From positions 19,059 to 83,058 of the forward strand of contig JACRDG010000101.1 of assembly GCA_016218715.1 (NCBI GenBank): a DNA stretch of 64,000 nucleotides, written 5' to 3'. Under the pieces are notes generated by a model. That model did no database searches, was not told the origin of the DNA, and saw nothing but the letters and a program-made list of their open reading frames with translations. Shown here piece after piece: positions 51,654-59,931 of this stretch. Each line of letters opens with the position of its first letter. The stretch's first letter is position 1. The stretch is from Desulfomonile tiedjei (GTDB taxonomy: Bacteria > Desulfobacterota > Desulfomonilia > Desulfomonilales > Desulfomonilaceae). A program made the position numbers and the translations under genes.

Positions 51654-53300
51654 CTACGGGTTCACGGTTATGGCTATGCTGCCGGCGACGGATTGATTCA
51701 CATCGTTGTGCTTCCAGGGATCGAACCCGCGATCGTCCGCGGTGATATCAAGCCTGTCCGCTCCGACCCAGCCCGCCAGCCGGGTGTACTGCAACGTGCT
51801 CAGTGTGGTGTTCAATGCGGGGATGGGGCCCGTCATATACATCCAGGACGCGGTGGCGTCGATCGGGAAAACGCCCACATCAGGCGCGGTATGCTCGGCA
51901 GGTCTCTTCAGGATGTGGACCGACGGATCGGGGGTGATTGCCAGGATCCCGTGATGCACCCGCAGGGCCACGTCGATCACGTGGGAATCCGCATCAGTCA
52001 CCTGGACCGCGTTCGCCCCGGTGAAGAGAATCGGGGTGTCTCCGGCCGTGGTCTGAGCACCAGGGAGGGTGACCACCGGGAATCCCGTGGCGATAGAACT
52101 TGCCGCGCCACCGCCGCCGGCCGCTGCCGCGTTCACCGGGACAAAGAGCGTCTGTACAACGAGGGGAGTGACGTTCGCGTCGGTCGCGTGATCCGGGTCG
52201 GTCAGCGTAATTTCAATCTCCGCGTTCCCCGCGAAACCGGAACTCAAGTTTGCCTGCATGGTGGCAAGGACTGCGTTCAAGCTCTGGTAGTCACCGTCCA
52301 TATGCCAGATCTGAGTCCCCGAGGTGTTGGTCGGTGGCGTAAAGGTAGTTATGCCGAAGAGGGTCGTCTCGGAGAAACTGAGGCTTGAGATCCCGTTACT
52401 CGTCAAGGGCCGCGGATTGGCAGTGATGACGAGGTGCATCTCCAGGGTCGGATCGCCGTTTATCCGCACCGCACCCTGCAAGTCCGCCACCGTGGCCCCG
52501 CCCGTCACCGGCGGCACCGGGATGATCGTGACCGCGGGGAGCGGGGTGCCGAGTTCGACCGTCACGCCGGCAAGGTCACTGGCATTGAAGAGATCCACCT
52601 GGGAGACGCGGGGGTTCGAGGAGTACTCGAGATTCCAATCGTGGTGCTGGCCCGTTTTGTGTGCGCTGGCCAGGACGTCAGCCTGGGTGTACATCGCGAT
52701 CCGGTCGACCAGGGCCTGCCCAACGGCATTCCCGGCCGTGTCGCAACCGAAGAGCTGAATCTGCGCGTCGTCGGCGAGGTTCTGGCCGAGATTGGCCCAG
52801 CCAGCGCGATGGGACTGGGCACTGACGAGATCGAACTTGTCCGCAGCCAGCCAGACTTGCCCGGCCTGCGCGTGACCGACGATGCCGAGGTTGTCGATCT
52901 TCTTGCCAGAAGTTTCAACCACGTCCTTCAAGACGGCATTGATCGAGTCGAGGCTGTCATGGTTATCACTGTACAGGAGTACTTTCGCATGTCCCGCGGC
53001 CGCGTGCCTCATCGCATCCAAATCCTGAAGCGGCAGCGCGTCGGAAATCAAAACCACGTTCAGTTCCGGTCCCGTGGGTGCAGCATGACCCGCAGTCCAC
53101 GCTATCGCGTCCGGACCTGCACCGGAGGAAACCGGTGGTTGAGCGGCATGTGCCAAGTCCGAGAGCGTGAGCGTGTTGCTTAGCTGATGACCCTGAATCG
53201 TCGGATCCACGGAAGCGTCCAGCACAATCCGCTGCTCCAGCTCTTCAAAGATCATTTCAGGACGACATTCCCTGGCCCTGTTACGAAAAAGCAATCCCAT
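51654..53300 (-). CDS. LEPR-XLL/DUF4347 surface-type protein, paralogue 2
   Basis: 548 residues from ATG 53300 (AAAAGGAG upstream). N-terminal MGLLFRNRARECRPEMIFEE then LEQRIVLDASVD is the LEPR-XLL motif. DUF4347 spans about 80-245 (LNVVLISDALP, LGIVGHAQAGQVWL, LFGCDTAGNAVGQALVDRIA, QHHDWNLEYSSNP). The C-terminal part has two or three cadherin-like blocks (LEMHLVITANPRPLTSNGIS, EIEITLTDPDH, RLDITADDRGFD). Probably exported and surface-linked, although no classical signal peptide is seen. The LEPR-XLL motif itself is thought to act as the export or anchoring signal. Shares an AT-rich promoter region with no other gene. Confidence 0.83.
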   Translation of the reverse strand: MGLLFRNRARECRPEMIFEELEQRIVLDASVDPTIQGHQLSNTLTLSDLAHAAQPPVSSGAGPDAIAWTAGHAAPTGPELNVVLISDALPLQDLDAMRHAAAGHAKVLLYSDNHDSLDSINAVLKDVVETSGKKIDNLGIVGHAQAGQVWLAADKFDLVSAQSHRAGWANLGQNLADDAQIQLFGCDTAGNAVGQALVDRIAMYTQADVLASAHKTGQHHDWNLEYSSNPRVSQVDLFNASDLAGVTVELGTPLPAVTIIPVPPVTGGATVADLQGAVRINGDPTLEMHLVITANPRPLTSNGISSLSFSETTLFGITTFTPPTNTSGTQIWHMDGDYQSLNAVLATMQANLSSGFAGNAEIEITLTDPDHATDANVTPLVVQTLFVPVNAAAAGGGGAASSIATGFPVVTLPGAQTTAGDTPILFTGANAVQVTDADSHVIDVALRVHHGILAITPDPSVHILKRPAEHTAPDVGVFPIDATASWMYMTGPIPALNTTLSTLQYTRLAGWVGADRLDITADDRGFDPWKHNDVNQSVAGSIAITVNP

Positions 53301-53597
53301 GACAAACTCCTTTTCTTGGCCCACGCTTGGTTGCTTTCCATAAAGCGAGATGACAAGCTTTCTTGACCCGGAAGCTCCTCAGATGTCCGCAGGAAACGGG
53401 TGACATCCGTACCGCCGATGCTCCGAGCGATTCCCACGGCGCACAGCATGCTCGTGTGGCAGCCGTCGGGGAGAAACCGTCGCCGCGGCGTGACGAGCGT
53501 AATGCGGAAGTGAGACAAACTCTCTGCATGGAGCACTCCGGGGTTGAGTCTCCTTAGTTGGTAAAAGACCAACGTCTTTAGACAAATATCAGCCATT

Positions 53598-53626
53598 GTT
53601 TTATCAAAAAATTGCAATTATGTCAA
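53598..53626 (-). promoter_or_regulatory. Sigma-70-type promoter of the paralogue 2-paralogue 1 operon
   Basis: Minus strand TTGACA, a 17-base spacer and TAAAAC within an AT-rich block. The transcript would begin near 53591, leaving about a 290-base leader before the ATG at 53300. The paralogue 3 promoter has the same spacing and a similar -10 (TATAAC). Confidence 0.72.
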
Positions 53627-53723
53627 GTAATTTATCTAGTATTTCATCATCTTGTTTAATTTAAAAGTAAAAATAGTCTATCAATTCATGAATCCGTTGA
53701 AGGGTCGCGCTCCACTCTTTGGC

Positions 53724-54030
53724 ATTCAGAACCCTCTCCCAGAGGGAGAGGGAGAAGACAGAAAAGGCTTTCCCACAAGGAGTGGGGTCGCTCGTTTAGA
53801 CGTTTGATGAAGATGGGAGCTTCTCGAGTCTTCCACAGAGGGAGGCGATGGGGGTGACTTAAGCTTTTTTCTCCAGCTCCATGGGTTGAAACCCATGGCT
53901 ATTCAAAGTGCGTCCCTTCGGGACGCGGCACCCTGAGCCCCGAAGGGGCTCACGGTGAGTAGCCCGGGGTTTCAACCCCGGGTGTGGGTAGCCGGTGATT
54001 TCCCTCTCCTTCCGGGAGAGGATAGGATGA
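53724..54030. repeat. Cluster of CTCTCCC and GGGTTTCAACCC palindromic repeats
   Basis: Three units: CCCTCTCCCAGAGGGAGAGG (about 53728-53747); CCATGGGTTGAAACCCATGG, GGGACGCGGCACCC and CCCCGAAGGGGCTCACGGTG, then GTAGCCCGGGGTTTCAACCC (53878-53985); and CCCTCTCCTTCCGGGAGAGG (about 54001-54020). The first and third match the ends of the element inside the methyltransferase gene. Confidence 0.75.
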
Positions 54031-54121
54031 GGGCACGCCGACGCGACAAGGGGCGGGTCTGAAACCCACCCCTTCAAGTGGAAGCCTGCTGCCTTGGCAG
54101 CGTTATTCTGTGTGAGAGGTC

Positions 54122-55687
54122 TTAGGCAGGGAGCACCCTGATGGATATGGGCTCGGTTGCGGAGAGGCCCGGCTGCCGTAACGGAATGTAGCTCAAATCG
54201 TTCACGTTCACGGTTATGGTGTCAGGGCCGAAGTAACCGGGAAAACTCCGGTACTCCAGACCGTGGAGGGCGCTCCAGAGAGACGGCAAGTCACCCCGCA
54301 ATCCGATGACCGGACCGACGATCGACGGTCCAAACGGGATGTTGGTCGCATACTGCACGACGCCCGGCGTGGACGGCACGCTCACCGTTCCGTGAAATGC
54401 TTGAATGATCACGCCGACATCATGGCTGTCCGTGTCAGTCACTCTGAGATGAGGTTCAGACGAGGCGGGAAACGGAATCGTGGTCAGTACACCGCTCGTT
54501 ACGGTCTGGAAATTGGGCACCTGAATCTGAGGGGTATAGGGAGCCCTGTCTACGTCGATGTAAAACGTGGCGTCAGCCGTGCCGCCGCTCGCCGTCTCGA
54601 CTGCGGTCACCCTGATGGTGGCGATGCCCGCAGGAGCTTCGCTCGATATGGTCGCGGTCAGGGTCGAAAGGATTTCGTTGATACCTTCAGGAAGCCCTAC
54701 CATGACGAGGCCGCTGTCCACAGCCGTGACGGTAACGTTCGACACGACCTGTGAGAAGCTTAGTCCGGTAATGGCGTTGTTGATGAGCGGCTGCTGATCC
54801 GGCGTGATGGTTACGGTCAGCTCTTCGGCAGGAGAATCGCTCACCCTGATGGCGCCGCCCAGGTTGACCACCGCTGGTCCGATAAGGTCAGGGGGTCTGT
54901 GCACCGGCGGGACTGCTGCCAGCGTAATGGACGGAGGATAGAGTTCGGTGGTGACGGTCTGGAGGGTGGCAGGGTCGAGAATCTGCTCCATCACGACCGA
55001 GGGATTGGACGAGTACTCCAGAGTCCAGTCGTGCTGCGGGCCACCGGTCTTGGCTGCGCTGGCAAAGACGTCTGCTTGAGTATACAGGGCGACGCGGTCG
55101 ACCAGGGCATGGCCCAGGGAATCGGCAGCCGTGTCGCAGCCGTAGAATTGGATTTGCGCATTCGGGGCGAGTTCTTTGCCCAGGCCTTCAAAGTCGCTCC
55201 TGTGGGAAGCAGCACTGATCAGATTGAGCTTGTCCGTGCCCAACCATACCTGATCCTTGGCCGCATGGCTCAGTACGGCGAGGTTGTCTATCTTCTTGCC
55301 GGATGACTCGACGAGTTGATGGAGCGAGGCATTGATCGACTTCAGATCGTCGTGCGCTTCGTCGTACAGGATCACCTTCGCATGCTCGCCGGCCGCCTGT
55401 TTGAACGTGGCCAGTTCGGGCAATTGATCGGAAATGAGCACGACGTTGAGGTGCCGATCGGAGGCCGCCGCAGCAGGGGCCGCGTGCACGCTGTTTTCCA
55501 CGCCCGCGCCGCCCACGGGAGCCTTTACCGCGACTTGCACCACATCGTGGTGACTGTCGGCCCAGCCGAACGGGTGCTCGTGCACCGCCGAATCGACCGA
55601 CGCGTCCAGGACGATCCGCTCTTCCAGCTGCTCGAAAATCAATCTCGGGCCGTATACATGTGCTCTGTTCCGATGAAGCAATCTCAT
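54122..55687 (-). CDS. LEPR-XLL/DUF4347 surface-type protein, paralogue 3
   Basis: 521 residues from ATG 55687 (AAGGAG upstream; the open frame reaches 55801 without similarity). N-terminus MRLLHRNRAHVYGPRLIFEQ then LEERIVLDASVD is the LEPR-XLL motif. DUF4347 (about 80-250): LNVVLISDQLP, LAVLSHAAKDQVWLG, FYGCDTAADSLGHALVDRVA, GGPQHDWTLEYSSNP. The C-terminal half holds cadherin-like repeats (LTVTITPDQQPLINNAITGL, APAGIATIRVTAVETASGG, TITVNVNDLSYIPL). It has its own promoter. Closest in the DUF4347 part to paralogue 2; the C-terminal domains are more divergent. Confidence 0.83.
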   Translation of the reverse strand: MRLLHRNRAHVYGPRLIFEQLEERIVLDASVDSAVHEHPFGWADSHHDVVQVAVKAPVGGAGVENSVHAAPAAAASDRHLNVVLISDQLPELATFKQAAGEHAKVILYDEAHDDLKSINASLHQLVESSGKKIDNLAVLSHAAKDQVWLGTDKLNLISAASHRSDFEGLGKELAPNAQIQFYGCDTAADSLGHALVDRVALYTQADVFASAAKTGGPQHDWTLEYSSNPSVVMEQILDPATLQTVTTELYPPSITLAAVPPVHRPPDLIGPAVVNLGGAIRVSDSPAEELTVTITPDQQPLINNAITGLSFSQVVSNVTVTAVDSGLVMVGLPEGINEILSTLTATISSEAPAGIATIRVTAVETASGGTADATFYIDVDRAPYTPQIQVPNFQTVTSGVLTTIPFPASSEPHLRVTDTDSHDVGVIIQAFHGTVSVPSTPGVVQYATNIPFGPSIVGPVIGLRGDLPSLWSALHGLEYRSFPGYFGPDTITVNVNDLSYIPLRQPGLSATEPISIRVLPA

Positions 55688-55815
55688 GACGGGCTCCTTG
55701 TAATCGCCGACCTTGCAGGATGGTTTGGAGCAAAAACGTGAGCTGCGGGAAGCTCCGAAACGTGGACCTCTTTTCCGCACGAACGGGAAAGGTCGGCGCA
55801 TAGATATCAGGAGTT

Positions 55816-55844
55816 GTTATAGCAAATTGATGTTATTCTGTCAA
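55816..55844 (-). promoter_or_regulatory. Strong sigma-70-type promoter of paralogue 3
   Basis: Minus strand TTGACA, a 17-base spacer, TATAAC: 11 of 12 consensus bases with ideal spacing. The transcript would begin near 55809, with a leader of about 120 bases. Confidence 0.8.
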
Positions 55845-55937
55845 TGTGTTTCTAGGTAGTTGAATCAACAGGTTGAATTTTATTGAGTTACTAAAAGGGG
55901 CAGCTTTTTCAATGTGAGCTTCGCTCCTGGGGATCAT

Positions 55938-56080
<143 letters not shown>

Positions 56081-56162
56081 CCAGCGCCGCTGGGCTGCCG
56101 TCAGGGCGTCCCGCTCCGCCGCGGGACCGCGCCCCATGCAATCCTCTCATCCAGACCTGCGC

Positions 56163-57125
56163 TCACGCCACATAGTCAGCGAACCACGTCGTGACGAGAT
56201 CGAGGACTCGATCGGGGTCGAGTTCCCGGAAGACAAGGCGCCGGAATTCCGTCCCGCTTGCCAAACCCTTGGAGTACCATCCCAGGTGCTTGCGCATGCG
56301 GTACACGGCTCGTTTCCGTTCCAGCGACTCCAACTGGAGCCGGAAGTGGAGGCGCACGACATCCACCACCGGGATCTTCTCTTCCTCAGCAGGAGCGCCG
56401 GCTGCCAGTCGTTTCAGGATGCGGCCGGGCAACCACGGCCGGCCCAGCGCTCCCCTCCCGACCATCACGCCGTCGCACCCGGTACGCTCGACCATGTCAG
56501 CGGCATCGTGAACTTCCTGGATTCCGCCGTTTCCGATAACCGGAATATGTACCGAATCCTTGACTTGTTGGAGGACTTCCATGGACGCGGGCCCCGAATG
56601 TCTTCTGGATCGGGACCGGGAGTGCACGACGATCGCGTCGGCCCCCTCGGATTCCATAGCTTGGGCAAAGGTTGCCGCGTTTTGCGTCTGCTCGTCCCAC
56701 CCGGACCTGATTTTCACCGTCAGTGGCCGCTCGGTCGCGCTGCGAATCGTAGCCACTATCCTGGCCGCGAGGGGAAGATCCTTCATGAGGGCCGCTCCCG
56801 CGCCCTTGTGTACAATGTTTCGCGCGGGGCATCCCATATTGACGTCGACTGCTGCCGCGCCCCGGTTCACAACGCGCAGCGCGGCTTCAGCCATGACCGC
56901 GGGGTTGGTTCCATAAATCTGGAAGATGGTCGGCACGAGGTGCCCGCTGAGTTCCGTCGTTGCAAAAGCCTGCGGAGATCTCAGGATCCCATCCGCGCTG
57001 ATCATTTCGGTCCACAGGGCCGACACGCCGAATCCTTGCACCACCCGCCGAAATGGCGAATCCGTGATACCGGCCATGGGTGCGAGGAAGACGTTTCCCT
57101 GAAGTTCAAGATTTCCTATTCTCAT
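56163..57125 (-). CDS. dusB: tRNA-dihydrouridine synthase
   Basis: 320 residues. The FMN-binding barrel shows LAPMAGITDSPFRRVV, the conserved IFQIYGTNP, DVNMGCPARNIVHKGAGAAL with the catalytic Cys in MGCPA, LTVKIRSGWD, IVVHSRSRSRRHSG, IPVIGNGGIQ and GVMVGRGALGRPWL. It reduces uridine to dihydrouridine in tRNA D-loops with NADPH and FMN. The DusB assignment rests on overall similarity, since DusA and DusC share these motifs. The gene stands alone, divergent from tex. Confidence 0.92.
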   Translation of the reverse strand: MRIGNLELQGNVFLAPMAGITDSPFRRVVQGFGVSALWTEMISADGILRSPQAFATTELSGHLVPTIFQIYGTNPAVMAEAALRVVNRGAAAVDVNMGCPARNIVHKGAGAALMKDLPLAARIVATIRSATERPLTVKIRSGWDEQTQNAATFAQAMESEGADAIVVHSRSRSRRHSGPASMEVLQQVKDSVHIPVIGNGGIQEVHDAADMVERTGCDGVMVGRGALGRPWLPGRILKRLAAGAPAEEEKIPVVDVVRLHFRLQLESLERKRAVYRMRKHLGWYSKGLASGTEFRRLVFRELDPDRVLDLVTTWFADYVA

Positions 57126-57358
57126 AGGCTGAAGCGTCCGAAAGTCATGATATTTGTACCCGTTATGTTCGCGACCCTTTACCCGACGCGCAAGGGGTCC
57201 CCGCCAGTTTACGACAAAAACCAGGCGCTATGGGGAGATTTCTTGACTGGGCTTGGGGGGAGGTCTTTACACGAAGAAGTTCGCCCCAGATTCCTTCGTT
57301 GAAACCGAATCGGTATGCTATAACGCGTGCCGTACGGTTTCCCGCGGGAGAGTAAGCG

Positions 57359-59527
57359 ATGAACGATTTGCATCTGACACGGATTGCACGGGAACTGAAC
57401 CTCTCGATGCCGCAGGTTCGGGCCACCGCTCGTTTGCTGGACGAAGGGTGCACCATTCCCTTTGTGGCACGATATCGCAAAGAGGCCACCGATTGCCTTG
57501 ACGAAGTGAGCATAACAGCCATTCGCGACCGGGTCGACCAGCTGGCGGAATTGGACAAGCGCCGAGATGCTATCCTGAAATCACTGGATGAACGCGGGCT
57601 CCTCACGGAGGAACTGGAACGGGCAGTGACGCAGGCGGAAAGCATGGCCGTGCTTGAGGACACGTACCTCCCCTATCGACCGAAACGCCGCACCAGGGCA
57701 ATAATCGCCCGGGAGAAAGGATTGGAGCCGCTCGCGACGAAGGTGCTCTCCCAGGAGCAGTTTGACCTCGATGGAGAAGCGCGGCGCTTTGTGAATCCTG
57801 AGAAATCGGTGGCATCCGTGGAGGAAGCGCTGGAAGGCGCGAGAGATATCATCGCGGAGTGGGCCAGCGAGGACGCAGGCGCGCGTGCAGAACTGAGGAG
57901 CCTGTTCTTCGACAACGGCAGAGTTCGGTCGAAGAAGTCGGCGGGGAAGGAAGAGGAATTTGCCAAGTTCCGCGACTACTTCGACTGGGAGGAGGACGTG
58001 GCCGGCATCCCGGGTCATCGGGCACTGGCCCTATTTCGGGCGGAAAAGTTGGGTGCGGTTTCGCTCCAGATTCGGCCCCCCGACGAGAAGGCTCTGGCCC
58101 GCCTGCGGAAGCGCTTTGTTCGGGCTTCCAACCCCGCGGCCGAGCAGGTCGGTTCAGCGGTGGAAGATGGATACAAGCGGCTCATGGCGCCATCCCTCGA
58201 GACCGAAATCAGACAGGCGGTGAAGAAGAGAGCGGACGAAGAGGCCATACACGTGTTCACGCAGAATCTGCGGGAGTTGCTCCTTGCCCCGCCGCTCGGA
58301 CCCAAGCGCGTCCTTGCGCTGGATCCCGGATTCCGCACCGGCGCAAAACTCGTATGCCTGGACGAACAAGGCAAGCTGCTCCATCACGAGACCGTCTACC
58401 CTCTGGATTCGGATCGCCGCGCTTCCGAAGCAGGCAAGATTATCGCACAGCTCTGTGAACGGCTGCAGATCGAGGTGATCGCAATCGGGAACGGCACCGG
58501 AGGCCGCGAGACCGAGGCGTTCGTACGTGGGCTCCCGCTGAACCGCTCGGTTTCCGTGGTAATGGTGAATGAGAGCGGAGCTTCAGTCTACTCCGCGTCC
58601 GACACGGCCCGGGAGGAGTTCCCCGACCACGACATCACGGTTCGTGGAGCTGCTTCCATCGGGAGGCGCCTGATGGACCCCCTGGCAGAGCTGGTGAAGA
58701 TCGATCCGAAATCCATAGGGGTTGGGCAGTACCAGCACGATGTGGATCAGGCCGCTCTCAAGAGAAGCCTCGATGATGTGGTGGCGAGCTGCGTGAACTC
58801 CGTCGGGGTGGAGGTGAACACCGCGAGTAAGGAACTCCTCACGTACGTGTCGGGCCTGGGGCCTGCTCTGGCAAAGAGTATCGTCGCGACGCGCAACGAA
58901 CACGGACCGTTCCGGTCTCGGAAGCAGCTCCTCAAGGTGCCCAGGCTTGGGCCGAAGGCCTTCGAGCAGGCTGCGGGTTTCCTGCGCATCCGCGATGGCG
59001 ACAATCCTCTGGATGCAAGCGCGGTGCATCCCGAGAGCTACCCTATCGTGGAGCAGATGGCGCGGGACGCGGGGTGTTCGATAAAGGATTTGATGCGCGG
59101 CGCGGAGCTGCAACGGAAGATCGAGGTCGATCGGTACGTTACCGATCGGGTGGGACTACCGACGCTGAACGACATCCTCTCGGAACTGCTCAAGCCGGGT
59201 CGGGATCCACGGGAGAGCTTCCAGGCGTTCAGTTTCTCCGATGCCGTACGCAGCCTGGACGACCTGAAACCCGGAATGAAGCTTCCCGGCATCGTGACGA
59301 ACGTAACCAAGTTCGGCGCGTTCGTGGACATCGGCGTGCATCACGACGGCCTCGTCCATGTGAGTCGCCTGGCGGATCGATTCGTAAAAGATCCGGCCGA
59401 CGTGGTCAAAGTCGGGCAGAAGGTGGTGGTAACCGTCGTGGACGTGGACAGGGACCGTAAGCGGATATCGCTGTCCATGCGGCAGGAGCGGGATGAATCG
59501 CGCGATCGCCCTTCGCGGAACGGATGA
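57359..59527 (+). CDS. tex: Tex-family S1 RNA-binding transcription accessory protein
   Basis: 722 residues, slightly shorter than the usual 760-780. N-terminal Tex helices (MPQVRATARLLDEGCTIPFV, ARYRKEATDCLDE), a YqgF-like RNase H fold (VLALDPGFRTGAKLVCLDEQ, IGNGTGGRETEAF), helix-hairpin-helix region (VNTASKELLTYVSGLGPALA, LLKVPRLGPKAFEQAAGFLR) and a C-terminal S1 domain (LPGIVTNVTKFGAFVDIGVH, HDGLVHVSRLADRF). Tex binds nucleic acids and RNA polymerase and influences transcription and toxin or stress genes in several bacteria. The start at 57359 follows GGGAGAGTAAGCG. Confidence 0.95.
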   Translation: MNDLHLTRIARELNLSMPQVRATARLLDEGCTIPFVARYRKEATDCLDEVSITAIRDRVDQLAELDKRRDAILKSLDERGLLTEELERAVTQAESMAVLEDTYLPYRPKRRTRAIIAREKGLEPLATKVLSQEQFDLDGEARRFVNPEKSVASVEEALEGARDIIAEWASEDAGARAELRSLFFDNGRVRSKKSAGKEEEFAKFRDYFDWEEDVAGIPGHRALALFRAEKLGAVSLQIRPPDEKALARLRKRFVRASNPAAEQVGSAVEDGYKRLMAPSLETEIRQAVKKRADEEAIHVFTQNLRELLLAPPLGPKRVLALDPGFRTGAKLVCLDEQGKLLHHETVYPLDSDRRASEAGKIIAQLCERLQIEVIAIGNGTGGRETEAFVRGLPLNRSVSVVMVNESGASVYSASDTAREEFPDHDITVRGAASIGRRLMDPLAELVKIDPKSIGVGQYQHDVDQAALKRSLDDVVASCVNSVGVEVNTASKELLTYVSGLGPALAKSIVATRNEHGPFRSRKQLLKVPRLGPKAFEQAAGFLRIRDGDNPLDASAVHPESYPIVEQMARDAGCSIKDLMRGAELQRKIEVDRYVTDRVGLPTLNDILSELLKPGRDPRESFQAFSFSDAVRSLDDLKPGMKLPGIVTNVTKFGAFVDIGVHHDGLVHVSRLADRFVKDPADVVKVGQKVVVTVVDVDRDRKRISLSMRQERDESRDRPSRNG

Positions 59528-59672
59528 GGATTCGGTGAAGAAACCGCTCGACGGGAGCGGGATGAGCCTGGCTAAAAGGGTTATGTCTTAGAGGACATGA
59601 CGCATTCCGACCAATGTGCACACTTTGTGATGTGATCTCAGAAGTTTATATTTCCTACCAATTTTTCGCGAC

Positions 59673-59701
59673 TTGACGCTCACCTTGACTCAACTTATTA
59701 G
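59673..59701 (+). promoter_or_regulatory. Likely promoter of fdhA-fdhB-fdhE
   Basis: TTGACG, a 17-base spacer, TATTAG. Transcription would start near 59709. No sigma-54-type GG-N10-GC element was recognised, unlike enterobacterial fdhF. Confidence 0.55.
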
Positions 59702-59764
59702 TATCACATGAGACTTCAGGACTACTGCGAGTCCCCGACCGCCTTGTAAGGCCTTTCAGGGCCG

Positions 59765-59790
59765 AAAGCCGGGATAGATCGGCTTTTTCG
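59765..59790 (+). terminator. Terminator-like hairpin in the fdhA leader (possible attenuator)
   Basis: AAAGCCG (59765-59771) pairs with CGGCTTT (59780-59786) around an 8-base loop, followed by two Ts and C. It lies inside the transcribed leader, between the promoter and the ATG at 59932, so it could stop transcription early unless refolded. The upstream GGCC/GGCC stem is a candidate alternative structure. Confidence 0.5.
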
Positions 59791-59931
59791 TCGGTCCGTC
59801 CTTATCGTCGCGTTGGGGGGCTCAAGAAGGCCTGTCCCGATGTTCACGCATCCTTCCTACAGAAATAGCAACGGTTTCATCAGGTTATTCTAAGATCTTC
59901 ACGCGTTACTCAACACAGGAGGAGATAAGAG

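Larger units (their letters stand above)
53301..54121. other. Intergenic region: AT-rich promoter block and repeats
   Basis: About 820 bp. From the surface-gene side: about 300 bp leader without a gene, a strongly AT-rich block at 53585-53700 holding the promoter, then repeats at 53724-53760 (CCCTCTCCCAGAGGGAGAGG), 53878-53985 (GGGTTGAAACCC type) and 53998-54030 (CCCTCTCCTTCCGGGAGAGG). No ORF was accepted. Confidence 0.6.
59528..59931. other. Leader region of the formate dehydrogenase operon
   Basis: About 400 bp. The first 140 bases after tex hold no gene. The fdh promoter is at 59673-59701, followed by a leader of about 220 bases with a terminator-like hairpin at 59765-59790. AAGGCCTTTCAGGGCC just before it can form a competing stem. 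The ribosome site before fdhA is CAGGAGGAGATAAGAG. Confidence 0.5.
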
